Below are positions 18,358 through 26,834 of a stretch of 64,000 bases of DNA, piece after piece. Position 1 is the stretch's first letter. Each line of letters starts with the position of its first letter. The translations under genes were made by a program, and so were the position numbers. The notes beneath the pieces are model-generated. The model worked only from the letters and a program-made list of their open reading frames with translations, was not told where the DNA came from and made no database searches. The DNA is from Gammaproteobacteria bacterium (GTDB lineage Bacteria > Pseudomonadota > Gammaproteobacteria > Chromatiales > Chromatiaceae): the NCBI GenBank assembly GCA_020445255.1, contig JAGRGY010000031.1, positions 102,804 to 166,803 on the forward strand, in the 5' to 3' direction.

Positions 18358-18516
18358 GGCTTCGGGCCTCCTGGTTACGCTGTGGTATGCATAGCATAGA
18401 CAGCGGACGCACGGGTCCGATTGTGTACTCGCCCATTTCCGGCCCATTGCGCAATGACCGCGCACGTCGATCGCATCGCAAGCCGCGCGATCCTGCACGC
18501 GGATGCAGATTGGGCG

Positions 18517-19170
18517 TCAGCCCAATGTCAGTCTGCGAACATAGTCCGGCACGTCGATCCCCTCGATGTTGCGCGGATCAGGTTCGGGCTGCATGACCTG
18601 GAGCCTGACCGGCACGACCCCGGACCACACCGGCCAGTCGTAGTCCGCCTCCTCGTCGACGGCGCCGTGCGCGCGGATCTTGGCCGAGGCCTCCGCGATC
18701 GGCAGCGACAGAATCGCGGTGCGCTTGATCTCCGACGGCGTCAGCGGCCGCAGTTCGCGGCTGCGGCCCGGATACAGCGCCTCGATCAGGCCGTTGAACA
18801 ATTCGTTCTTGCGTGTCGGGTCTTCGACCAGCCGGGGCTGACCGAAGACCATGACGGAGCGATAGTTCGCCGAGTGATGCAGTCCCGATCTGGCCAGCAC
18901 CAGACCGTCCAGGATCGACACCGTCAGGCATACCGGGCCTTTGACCCAGGCCTTGACGCCGCGCCCGCCGCCCGAGGCGTGCCAGTAAACGCTGTCGCCC
19001 TCGCGCCACTGCAGGGTCGGCATCACGACCGGCGTGCCGTCGATCACGCAACCCACATGACACATCGGCATCGCATCCAGAATGCCGTGGATGGTCTGCC
19101 TGTCGAAATGGCCGCGTTCACGCCGGCGACGCAGCCGCGTGCGTTCGGTTTCAGGTAGCTCGTCGTTCAC
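18517..19170 (-). CDS. Pyridoxamine 5'-phosphate oxidase-family FMN-binding protein
   Basis: A protein of 217 residues with the split-barrel flavin-binding fold: MCHVGCVIDGTPVVMPTLQW near the N terminus, then WHASGGGRGVKAWVKGP and VCLTVSILDGLVLARSG. The latter is typical of the NimA/DUF447-like branch of the PNPOx superfamily. These proteins bind FMN, F420 or haem; which one cannot be decided here. GTG 19170 is taken as start because GAGGAGGATC precedes it. It follows the DMT transporter gene by 40 bases on the same strand, so the two form a likely operon. Role unknown. Confidence 0.8.
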   Translation of the reverse strand: MNDELPETERTRLRRRRERGHFDRQTIHGILDAMPMCHVGCVIDGTPVVMPTLQWREGDSVYWHASGGGRGVKAWVKGPVCLTVSILDGLVLARSGLHHSANYRSVMVFGQPRLVEDPTRKNELFNGLIEALYPGRSRELRPLTPSEIKRTAILSLPIAEASAKIRAHGAVDEEADYDWPVWSGVVPVRLQVMQPEPDPRNIEGIDVPDYVRRLTLG

Positions 19171-19210
19171 GATCCTCCTCCCCGCTGATGATCCACCGGG
19201 CCGTCGCCCG

Positions 19211-20167
19211 TCATTGCTTCCCACACGCCGTTCGCGCAGCGGCCTCAACGATCGTGACCGCCGCATCCGGTGCGTCGTACCGCGATCCGCGCGACCCGGC
19301 CGGATCCACCCGGTCCACCCACTCGAACAATGCCAGTCCCGCCATGATCAAGCCGGTGCCTATCCACACCTCGACCGCGATCACCTCGCCGTTGAGGTAG
19401 TGCCCGAGCAACAATGCCAGCACCGGCGTGACAAGGGTCATCAATGCGACCCGGGTAGCGTCCAGGTGGCGCAACAGGTGGTAGTAGAGTGCGAAGCCGA
19501 TCAACGAACCGATCACCGCCAGGTAGAGGATCGCACCGGCTGCATGCACCGGCACGACTGCGGGCAAGCGCCCATCCACCAGCACCCAGGTCAACAGGAA
19601 CAGCGGTGCCGCTATCGATAGACCGCCGGCCACCATCGCCAGCGCCGGGACGTCGGCGCCGACGCGCTTGATCCAGACCGCGCTCGCGGCGTGCACCAGC
19701 GTCGCCGCGGTCACACCCAGCATGCCGAATACGCTCGCGCTGTCGATCTGCAGGCTGCGCACAAACATGACCGCGAGACCCGCCAGGCCGAGCAGCAGCC
19801 CAACGAGCCGTATGGGGGTCAGCACGCTGACGCCCAGCCAGCACGCCGCCAGCACGCCGGTCATGATCGGCGTGAGTCCGAACAGCACCGAGACCCAACC
19901 GGACGGAATGTACTGCGCGGCCCAGTAGGTCAGCAGCATCGCACCGTAGATGCCGAGCCCGGCAGCCAGATAGGCGCGCCGCGCGAGGCGATGCAGTGGC
20001 ATTTCAGAACCCAGCAGCGTCACGGCGCTCAGCGCGAGCACGGCGCTCAGCGCCATGCGGCTCGCCACACCGAACAGGAAGCCGGGGCCGTCGCTGCTCC
20101 ATTGAATGGCAAGCGGCGTCGTGCTCCAGATCACAATGACGCCCAGGTAGGCCATTGGCACGGACAT
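19211..20167 (-). CDS. EamA/DMT-family transporter
   Basis: A protein of 318 residues with about ten hydrophobic helices arranged as two EamA repeats. The first is roughly residues 4-140, with WSTTPLAIQWSSDGPGFLFG and YIPSGWVSVLFGLTPI; the second is roughly residues 150-285, with HLDATRVALMTLVTPVLALL. DMT carriers export amino acids, nucleotides or other metabolites across the cytoplasmic membrane; the substrate is not predictable. ATG 20167 has GAGGAGA upstream. The leader before it contains a strong intrinsic terminator (20204-20232, minus strand), which suggests attenuation control. The FMN-binding protein gene follows in the same operon. Confidence 0.87.
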   Translation of the reverse strand: MSVPMAYLGVIVIWSTTPLAIQWSSDGPGFLFGVASRMALSAVLALSAVTLLGSEMPLHRLARRAYLAAGLGIYGAMLLTYWAAQYIPSGWVSVLFGLTPIMTGVLAACWLGVSVLTPIRLVGLLLGLAGLAVMFVRSLQIDSASVFGMLGVTAATLVHAASAVWIKRVGADVPALAMVAGGLSIAAPLFLLTWVLVDGRLPAVVPVHAAGAILYLAVIGSLIGFALYYHLLRHLDATRVALMTLVTPVLALLLGHYLNGEVIAVEVWIGTGLIMAGLALFEWVDRVDPAGSRGSRYDAPDAAVTIVEAAARTACGKQ

Positions 20168-20194
20168 GATGCGTGTCTCCTCGGACAGGCCGCG

Positions 20195-20232
20195 AAAAAA
20201 CAAAAAGGCCGCAGGGGTCGCCTGCGGCCTTT
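20195..20232 (-). terminator. Intrinsic terminator in the leader of the DMT gene
   Basis: Reading the minus strand, AAAGGCCGCAGG pairs with CCTGCGGCCTTT (12 bp, loop of five bases) and is followed by TTTTTGTTTTTT. This is a textbook factor-independent terminator. It lies 5' of the transporter start and points at it, with no minus-strand gene upstream for more than 10 kb, so it cannot simply be ending another gene. Confidence 0.85.
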
Positions 20233-20318
20233 CCGGAAAACATCGTTGTGCAATCTTCAGGCTACGACGACGTTCGCTCCGCACAGGCGCGCAGGCACAC
20301 GACCCAGACTCGGGTCAT
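20233..20318 (-). promoter_or_regulatory. Putative attenuator leader with short leader peptide
   Basis: Upstream of the terminator on the minus strand a short frame, ATG 20318 to TAG 20262, encodes 18 residues (MTRVWVVCLRACAERTSS). It is rich in Val, Arg and Cys, with one Trp. Within it CCTGCG (20290-20295) is complementary to the CGCAGG of the terminator 5' arm, so an alternative antiterminator pairing is possible. No strong ribosome binding site is seen for this ATG; an in-frame ATG at 20357 would extend the peptide. Translation-coupled attenuation is inferred from layout only. Confidence 0.4.
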
Positions 20319-20596
20319 GCGGGCAAGTGCTGCGCGAATGTGCGTGTCGTTAACCATGCCCGGCAGTGTTGACAATTTCACCGGCTGGGTCAAGGCCGGT
20401 CGCAACCGCCGTGCAGCGGTCGTCACCGACATTCCCCATCGTGTCCCTACCCCTGGAAAACGGGTCGGCGGGCGTTCACGGTTGGCCGCTCTGTGCAATC
20501 GCGGTCTAACATTACCCGGTACAACGGCGTGCGCGCGTGTGATTGCCGCCGCGCGTTGCGCATGCGTGAAATCCAACCCGCGCTGGTTGAAGGCCC
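20319..20596. other. Divergent gap upstream of the double-TIR gene
   Basis: Together with the leader this separates the leftward DMT transcript from the rightward double-TIR gene and must hold both promoters. TTGTCAACACT on the minus strand near 20365-20380 could be part of a promoter, but no matching -10 element was clear. No other gene seen. Confidence 0.35.
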
Positions 20597-21628
20597 GTGA
20601 CAGACATCTTCATTGGATATGCACGTGTAGACCGCAAGCGCGTCCTGCCGCTCGTCCGGGGGCTCGAGGCGCTCGGCGCGAATATCTGGTGGGATGCCGA
20701 GTTGACGCCCGGGCAGGATTTCGCCCAGGAGATCGAGACCCGTATCCAGCACGCCCGCCGGGTCCTGATCCTGTGGTCGAAAGAAGGCATGGCATCGCAC
20801 TGGCTTCGTGCCGAGGCCGGGATGGCCCTGGGCATGCACACCCTGGTCCAGGCGACGCTCGACGATGCGCGACCGCCGTTGGAATTCTCGGCGCTGCCGA
20901 GCCTGGACCTCGCCGGCTGGAAGGGCGAGCTGCAGGCCGTGGAATTCCGCCAACTCCTCGACGCGCTCGACATCGAGTCGCCGGGGGCCATATCGCAACG
21001 CGACGTACCGCGTGCCACAGCGACGCGCGAAGAGGTTGCGGCGTGGGCCATTGCCCAGGCAACCAACACGCCGGCCGCCTACGACGCCTTCGTGGACCAG
21101 TACCCACGCGGCGAGTTTGCCGACGAGGCCCAGCGCCGGATCGCCACCGCCGGCGCAGCGAAGGATTCGAACATCTTCATCTCGTACCGCAGAGGAGACT
21201 CCCGGGCCGTCGCACGACTGATCTACGAACACCTGAAGCAGAAGGTCTCGCCGGATCGACTGTTTTTCGACGTGGCATCGATCCCTCCGGGCAGACTGTT
21301 TCGCGACCACATCCGCGACCGGCTGATCAAATGCTCGACCGTCATCGTGATCATCGGCCCCGACTGGATAGGCAGAAAGTGGCTGTTCGCTGCGAGAATC
21401 AATTCACCCGACGATTTTGTCCGGATGGAGGTCGAAGAGGCGTTCCGGCTCGGACTGCGCGTGATCCCGGTACTGACGGACATCCAGCATCTTCCGCGCG
21501 CAGGCCGGCTGCCGCCATCGCTGCGCAGGTTATGCGACATACAGGCGGCAAGCCTCGACCTGGGCTCATCCTACGACACCGATATCGAGCTGTTGACGGC
21601 CGCGGCGACCGACAGTGTCCGAGCATAG
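20597..21628 (+). CDS. Tandem double-TIR-domain protein
   Basis: A 343-residue protein with two TIR domains. TIR1 is residues 2-90: DIFIGYARVD, NIWWDAEL.PG.DF, RRVLILWSKEG, SHWLRAEAGMAL. TIR2 is residues 191-330: NIFISYRRGD, LFFDVASIPPG..F, STVIVIIGPDW, VRMEVEEAF. Both keep a Glu at the NADase position (E73 and probably E278). Between them, about residues 147-185, lies a helical linker (AYDAFVDQYPRGEFADEAQRRIA) of the type seen in several TIR and caspase-like bacterial proteins. There is no signal peptide or membrane helix, so it is probably cytosolic. The start is GTG with GAAGGCCC upstream. It stands alone before soxX; a defence or stress role is inference. Confidence 0.82.
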   Translation: MTDIFIGYARVDRKRVLPLVRGLEALGANIWWDAELTPGQDFAQEIETRIQHARRVLILWSKEGMASHWLRAEAGMALGMHTLVQATLDDARPPLEFSALPSLDLAGWKGELQAVEFRQLLDALDIESPGAISQRDVPRATATREEVAAWAIAQATNTPAAYDAFVDQYPRGEFADEAQRRIATAGAAKDSNIFISYRRGDSRAVARLIYEHLKQKVSPDRLFFDVASIPPGRLFRDHIRDRLIKCSTVIVIIGPDWIGRKWLFAARINSPDDFVRMEVEEAFRLGLRVIPVLTDIQHLPRAGRLPPSLRRLCDIQAASLDLGSSYDTDIELLTAAATDSVRA

Positions 21629-21801
21629 TCCCGGCCGTTCCTTCGTTGATTCACGACCCTGGACGAATCAAGACCTGGACGACCGCGGGACCGACAAACG
21701 CGTCCGTGCAGGTTAAGATGTCGGTGAGCGCAAGCCGATCGAATGCGGCATCCCGCTGTCACGATCGCCCCGCGACCGGTCGACCCATCGCCAGAGGACC
21801 C

Positions 21802-22287
21802 ATGAATCCAGCCGCCAAGGCCATCATTGCCGTGCTGCTCGGCGCTGCACTTTGCCGCGTCGGTGCGGCTGCCGACCCGGCCTCGTCCGCATTGCCCATG
21901 GTCGAATCCTACTGTCAGTGGCAGCAGACCGACCTGATGATCAACGAGCCGCTGTGTGGTTTGAAGGGTGATGCACAGCGCGGCCGGGCGATCGCCACCG
22001 ACGGCAACCGCGGCAACTGCGTGGCCTGTCACAACATGCCGTTCGCCGACGTCGAGGCCTACGGCACCATCGGCCCGTCGCTCGCGGGTATCGGCGGACG
22101 CTATCCCGAGGGTTACATCCGCATGCGCGTGGTGGACACCAAGTCGTTCAACCCGGCCTCCATCATGCCCGGGTATTACCGCGACCCGGCGAAGATCCAT
22201 CGTCCGGCGACGGCCTACGTGGGCCGTACCTTTCTGACCGCCCAACAGGTCGAAGACGTGATCGCCTTTCTGATGACCATGAAATGA
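21802..22287 (+). CDS. soxX: Sulfur-oxidation cytochrome c SoxX
   Basis: A protein of 161 residues with a signal peptide (cleaved near AAADP, residue 24). The haem c motif is CVACH (73-77), the distal Met is in NPASIMPGYY (M122), and the YVGRTFLTAQQVEDVIAFL end matches SoxX. SoxX pairs with SoxA in the periplasm. SoxXA oxidatively attaches thiosulfate to the SoxYZ carrier. GAGGACCC precedes the ATG. The stop overlaps the soxA start (ATGA), so the subunits are translationally coupled. Two extra Cys (38 and 52) could form a disulfide. SoxYZ and SoxB are not in this window. Confidence 0.93.
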   Translation: MNPAAKAIIAVLLGAALCRVGAAADPASSALPMVESYCQWQQTDLMINEPLCGLKGDAQRGRAIATDGNRGNCVACHNMPFADVEAYGTIGPSLAGIGGRYPEGYIRMRVVDTKSFNPASIMPGYYRDPAKIHRPATAYVGRTFLTAQQVEDVIAFLMTMK

Positions 22288-23060
22288 ACGGCATAGCGAT
22301 CAGGGCACTTGTGGTTTGCACACTGCTTGGCGGTTCGTTTGCACAATCTGCAAGCGCCGAACAGCTGTCCGGATATGCCTTCGTCAAGGACGAGACCCGC
22401 GCCATGCAGGACGACGACTTCGCCAATCCCGGGCTGATCGCCGTCGAGACCGGTGCCGCGCTGTTCACCACACCGTTCAGGGACGGCGGCGGGACGTGTG
22501 CGGAATGCCACGGCAGCGAGGGCGAGAAGCTGGACGTGCAGCGCATCGCCGCGTACCCGGTGTACGACGCCGAGACCAAGTCGATCGTCACGCTGCAGGA
22601 TCGCATCAGCGGCTGCCGGTCGAAGATCGCCAACGATGCCCTGCCGGCCAACCACCGCGACCTGATGGCACTGGAGACGTTCGTGCGCAATCGCGCCCAC
22701 GGCGTGCCCGTAAGCGTGGACACCGAGGGTGCTGAGCGACAGGCCCTGCTCGAGCGCGGCGAGGTACTCTACGAGACGCGCTACGGACTGATCGACATGT
22801 CTTGCCACGTCTGTCACACCGTCTACGCCGGGCAATACGTGCGCGGCCAGAAGATCTCGCAGGGCCAGACCAACGGTTTCCCCGCGTATCGCCTCGGCAC
22901 CGGCGAGATGGCCAATCTGAACCTGCGCATCATCCAGTGCATGAACCTGATGCGGGCAGAGCCGTTTCGCGCCGATTCGGAGGAAATCAAGCTGCTCGAA
23001 TATTTTCTGAGTGCGCGCTCCAATGGCCTGCCCATCGAGACGCCAGCGGTGCGCTATTGA
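22284..23060 (+). CDS. soxA: Sulfur-oxidation dihaem cytochrome c SoxA
   Basis: A 258-residue protein with a signal peptide (to about residue 25) and two haem c motifs, CAECH (72-76) and CHVCH (174-178). The invariant C219 in RIIQCMNLMRAEPF is the Cys that ligates the active-site haem and becomes the persulfide in characterised SoxA. Two motifs make it the dihaem type. With SoxX it forms the c-type cytochrome complex that starts thiosulfate oxidation in the periplasm and passes electrons to the respiratory chain. It overlaps soxX by four bases. A winged-helix/TPR regulator gene starts 223 bases downstream on the same strand. Confidence 0.94.
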   Translation: MNGIAIRALVVCTLLGGSFAQSASAEQLSGYAFVKDETRAMQDDDFANPGLIAVETGAALFTTPFRDGGGTCAECHGSEGEKLDVQRIAAYPVYDAETKSIVTLQDRISGCRSKIANDALPANHRDLMALETFVRNRAHGVPVSVDTEGAERQALLERGEVLYETRYGLIDMSCHVCHTVYAGQYVRGQKISQGQTNGFPAYRLGTGEMANLNLRIIQCMNLMRAEPFRADSEEIKLLEYFLSARSNGLPIETPAVRY

Positions 23061-23283
23061 ACGCCGGGGCGTTGCCCGTCGACCACGGAACCTTGCCGGT
23101 GTACATACCGCACGATCGCGCCCGGCGGTCGAGGTGGGCGGCATTCCGGCAATCCGGCGCGGCGCACGCCGACCGCCGCCCTTGCCTATAATCCGGGGAC
23201 TTCCGGAGGCCGCCGATCACAGCCTGCCAACGGGTCGCCGAGCGCTGATGACCCGGTGCAGCGAAAGCATACCGAGGACACCC

Positions 23284-24801
23284 ATGCGACTGGAGTTCGA
23301 CGACTTTGTGCTCGACACCGGGGCCTACGAGCTGCGGCATTCGGGTCAGCGGTGTCACGTCGAACCCAGGGTGTTCGACCTGATCGTCCACTTCGCCCGC
23401 CACCCCGGCCAGGTGTTCAGCCACGAACAGCTGATCGATGCCGTGTGGGACGGTCGATTCGTCTCGGAGAGCACCGTCTCGACCTGTATCAAGGGCGCGC
23501 GCAAGGCATTGGGCGACAGTGGCGACGCACAACGCTACATCAAGACCCTGCGCGGGCGCGGCTTCCGCTTCGATGCCGCCGTCAGGGAATCGGCTGACGG
23601 CCCTGTATCGATCGCGGCCGCCCCCGAGGGCGTGATCGCGGCACCGTCGCTGCTGATCCGCGCCTTCGGTGTGCTGGCCGACGACCCGGATACGGCACGC
23701 CTCGCCGGCGTATTGGCCAATGACCTGGGCCGCATCCTCACGCGTATGCCGCTGCTGCGGATCCGCGTGCAGCCGAACCCGACAACGGTCGGACCGATCG
23801 CGCCGTCGCCGCGTGAACTGCATGAGACGACCGGCGTGGATTTCCTGCTCGACGGCACGTTGCAGCGGGTGGGCGAACGTTTCCGCATCGACGCCCAACT
23901 GCTGGACGCACGCAGCGGTTACCAGCTGTGGAGCGAACAGATCAGCGTACAGGGTCCGATCGACACCGCACTCGACAACGCGCCGATCGCCGTGATCGCG
24001 CGGCTCGAACCGCGCCTGCAGCGCGCCATCTACGACAGCGTGCGATCCTCGTCGGGCGCGCCCAGCGCGCGCCAGCTGTTCCTGGAGGCCGCCGGCGTGA
24101 TGGTCTTCAATGGCTGGGGCCACGAGGGCTTCAGTCAGGCCGCGGAACTGCTGCGGCGAAGTCGTGGACTCGAGCCAACGTTCGCGTTGGCGCATGCCTT
24201 CCTGTCGCTGGTCATGGGTTTCGGCGATCGCGTCGGACTGATGGCCGACCGCGAGCAGGCCATGTTCGAGGCACTCGACGCCGCCGAGCGTGCGCTCGAC
24301 CTCGACAGCATGGACTCGACCGTGCTCGGTTACGCGGGATGCGCCATCGCCGATGTCGGCCAGCGCGAGCGTGCCCGGCCGATCCTCGAGAACGCCATCG
24401 AGATCAATCCGTCCAACGCGCAGGCATGGGCCGCGCTGGGCTCGGTACACGTCCTCGACGGGCGCATCGACGCCGGCATCGAGGCGCTCACGCACGGCAT
24501 CGCGATCAGCCCCCTGGACAGCCGTCTGTCGATCTGGGGCACGATCCTGACCATGGGACTGGTGCAGGCGGGGCGGCTGCAGGAGGCCGTCGGGCAGGGC
24601 CAGCTGGCCTGCCGACGTGACCATCGCTGTTACCTGCCGCGAATCGCGCTCGCCGGCGCCCACCTGCGCGGCGGCGACGCGGGCCAGGCGGCGGTCGCGT
24701 TGCGCGAGGCCTATCGCATCAAACCCGACCTCAGCGATGCACAGATCGGGTCGATCGTCGGCGCGCGGATTGGCATCGAGCTGAAGCGACTTTCGTCCTG
24801 A
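23284..24801 (+). CDS. Cytosolic winged-helix regulator with TPR repeats
   Basis: A protein of 505 residues. The winged helix fills residues 1-100 (CHVEPRVFDLIVHFA, FSHEQLIDAVW, wing TLRGRGFRFDAAV). The SIAVLPF-type module follows at about 115-240 in a diverged form (LLIRAFGVLADDPDTARLAG, LLDGTLQRVGERFRIDAQLL, GYQLWSEQI). TPR-like repeats then run to the end (AIEINPSNAQAWAALGSVHV). Unlike the two related proteins in the window it has no transmembrane helix, so it should be soluble. ATG 23284 is chosen for GAGGACACCC upstream and because the domain begins there; an ATG at 23248 is in frame. It lies between soxXA and two methyltransferase genes on the same strand. Targets unknown. Confidence 0.82.
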   Translation: MRLEFDDFVLDTGAYELRHSGQRCHVEPRVFDLIVHFARHPGQVFSHEQLIDAVWDGRFVSESTVSTCIKGARKALGDSGDAQRYIKTLRGRGFRFDAAVRESADGPVSIAAAPEGVIAAPSLLIRAFGVLADDPDTARLAGVLANDLGRILTRMPLLRIRVQPNPTTVGPIAPSPRELHETTGVDFLLDGTLQRVGERFRIDAQLLDARSGYQLWSEQISVQGPIDTALDNAPIAVIARLEPRLQRAIYDSVRSSSGAPSARQLFLEAAGVMVFNGWGHEGFSQAAELLRRSRGLEPTFALAHAFLSLVMGFGDRVGLMADREQAMFEALDAAERALDLDSMDSTVLGYAGCAIADVGQRERARPILENAIEINPSNAQAWAALGSVHVLDGRIDAGIEALTHGIAISPLDSRLSIWGTILTMGLVQAGRLQEAVGQGQLACRRDHRCYLPRIALAGAHLRGGDAGQAAVALREAYRIKPDLSDAQIGSIVGARIGIELKRLSS

Positions 24802-24932
24802 AACGCCGCTCCGGCAATCCCCAAGAAATCCCCACGTTCCCCTCAAGTAGGTCCAGGCACGGCCCTCTAGGATTGCCTTCGAACGCCACAGACGTGGTGT
24901 CACAACAGACACTTGGAGTGAGGAGAGAGACG

Positions 24933-25766
24933 ATGCAAAACACACAAGCGACGATCGAAACCGCGCATCCCGACTACGCGGCCATCAAGACCAAGCAGCA
25001 GGCGACCTGGGGTTCCGGGGACTACGGCAGGATCGGCGTGACCCTGCAGCTCACCGGCGAGGAACTGTGCGAGACCATGGACCTGCACGCCGGCGCCCGG
25101 GTGCTGGACGTGGCGGGCGGCAACGGCAATGTCTCGCTGGCCGCCGCACGGCGCTTCTGCAAGGTGGTGTCCACCGACTATGTACAGGGCCTGCTCGACC
25201 AGTCCCGCGCGCGGGCCGCCGCCGAGGCGCTGCCGATCGACTACCGCCTCGCCGATGCCGAGGCGCTGCCGTTCGCCGACGCCAGTTTCGACCATGTCGT
25301 GTCGACGTTCGGCGTGATGTTCGCACCGAACCAGGCCCAGGCCGCCGCGGAGCTTTTGCGCGTGTGCCGCCACGGCGGCACGATCGGCCTGGCCAGCTGG
25401 ACGCCGGACGGTTTCGTCGGTCGTCTGCTCAAGACGGTCGGTCGCCACGTACCGCCGCCTGCCGGTATCAGCTCGCCGGCGCTGTGGGGCACCGAGTCCT
25501 TCCTGACCCGGCACTACGCCGGCAAGGTCAGCCGTATCGATGTCGAAACCCGGCAGTTCACGTTCCGCTACCGCTCACCGGCGCACTTCGTGCAGGTCTT
25601 CCGCGACTTCTACGGCCCGGTGCACAAGGCCTTCGCCGCGCTCGACGCCGCCGGACAGACCGCGTTGAACGATGACATCCTGGCGTTGATCGCGGAACTC
25701 AATCGCGCCAGCGACGGCAGCATGATCGTGCCGTCGGATTATCTCGAAGTGGTCGTCACGCGTTGA
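24933..25766 (+). CDS. Class I SAM-dependent methyltransferase (copy 1)
   Basis: A protein of 277 residues with the Rossmann methyltransferase core: motif I VLDVAGGNGNVSLA (57-70), the acidic loop VVSTDY, the ADAEALPFADASFDHVVSTF segment typical of UbiE/Methyltransf_11 enzymes, and a motif III LLRVCRHGGTIGLASWTP. The N terminus (KTKQQATWGSGDYGRIGVTL) is shared with the next gene. AGGAGAGAGA precedes the ATG. It and the following gene are clear tandem duplicates with only 59 bases between stop and start. The acceptor substrate is unknown; small metabolites or quinone precursors are usual in this class. Confidence 0.87.
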   Translation: MQNTQATIETAHPDYAAIKTKQQATWGSGDYGRIGVTLQLTGEELCETMDLHAGARVLDVAGGNGNVSLAAARRFCKVVSTDYVQGLLDQSRARAAAEALPIDYRLADAEALPFADASFDHVVSTFGVMFAPNQAQAAAELLRVCRHGGTIGLASWTPDGFVGRLLKTVGRHVPPPAGISSPALWGTESFLTRHYAGKVSRIDVETRQFTFRYRSPAHFVQVFRDFYGPVHKAFAALDAAGQTALNDDILALIAELNRASDGSMIVPSDYLEVVVTR

Positions 25767-25825
25767 GCCGCGTGCCGGTGGACCGCGCGTCCACCGGCCT
25801 GACCCACGCAACAGGAGGACACGTC

Positions 25826-26653
25826 ATGTCACCTACAGCAACACCCGATCGCGCCGAGCTGGCACGGCGCGTCACCGAATACCAGCGAGCCACCTGGGCC
25901 GACGGCGACTACGGCCGCATCGGCATCACCCTGCAGATCACCGGTGAACGTCTGCTCGAAAACATGGATCCGAGTGCCGGCGACACCTTTCTGGATATCG
26001 CCAGCGGCAACGGCAACGCCGCGCTGGCCGCGGCGCGCCGCAACTGCCGGGTCACCGCCACGGATTTCGTACCCGACCTGCTGGGCCAGTCGCAGGCCCG
26101 CGCGGTCGCGGAATTCGCGGACATCGATTACGCCCAGGTCGACGCCGAAGACCTGCCCTACGAAGACGGCACCTTCGACCATGTCGCGTCGACATTCGGC
26201 GTGATGTTCGCGCCACGCCAGCCGCGGGCCGCGCGCGAACTGCTGCGCGTGTGTCGTCCGGGCGGCCGGATCGGCCTGGCGAGCTGGACCCCGGACGGTT
26301 TCGCGGGGCGCTATTTCCAGTTGCTGTGCGACTACGTGCCGCTGCCGGCGGGTCTGCGGATGCCGACGAGCTGGGGGACCCGCGACTTTGTCGCGCGCCA
26401 GTTCGGTGAACGTGTCAGCGATGCACAGATGCGCGAGCGTGCGTTCGTGTTCCGCTACCGTTCGCCGGATCACTGGTGGTACATCTTCACGACCTTCTGC
26501 GGACTCACCCGCGGCGTGTTCCGCCGTCTGGATGATGAACAGCGGGCGGCGCTGCGCGATGACGTGATGACACTGATCGGTGAGCTCAACCGCGCGCACG
26601 ACGGCACCATGGTGGTCGAGTCGACCTACCTGGAGTGCGTCATCACGCGGTGA
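25826..26653 (+). CDS. Class I SAM-dependent methyltransferase (copy 2)
   Basis: A protein of 275 residues closely similar to the preceding enzyme along its whole length. It shares RATWADGDYGRIGITLQITGE at the N terminus, motif I TFLDIASGNGNAALAAARR, EDLPYEDGTFDHVASTFGVM, and ASWTPDGFAGR. Both share a C-terminal FRYRSP...F..F segment and an ELNRA.DG.M end. ACAGGAGGAC gives a strong ribosome binding site for ATG 25826. The tandem arrangement points to gene duplication with possible substrate divergence. The sequence drift between copies suggests the duplication is old rather than recent. Confidence 0.87.
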   Translation: MSPTATPDRAELARRVTEYQRATWADGDYGRIGITLQITGERLLENMDPSAGDTFLDIASGNGNAALAAARRNCRVTATDFVPDLLGQSQARAVAEFADIDYAQVDAEDLPYEDGTFDHVASTFGVMFAPRQPRAARELLRVCRPGGRIGLASWTPDGFAGRYFQLLCDYVPLPAGLRMPTSWGTRDFVARQFGERVSDAQMRERAFVFRYRSPDHWWYIFTTFCGLTRGVFRRLDDEQRAALRDDVMTLIGELNRAHDGTMVVESTYLECVITR

Positions 26654-26834
26654 TGGCAGGGGCGTGCGACGCGCGTGCAGCAATGCACACGCCCGCGCGA
26701 CACGACGACTGCAATGCCCTGCAGGTCTCTGAGCCGTGATAGGCAACCGCCGGACCGGGACATGTGTCGATGTTGGGGCGTTGCGGCGAGCAGTGCCGGC
26801 GCTTGCTTGGGGAAGCCCCGACGGACGCCGCCGC

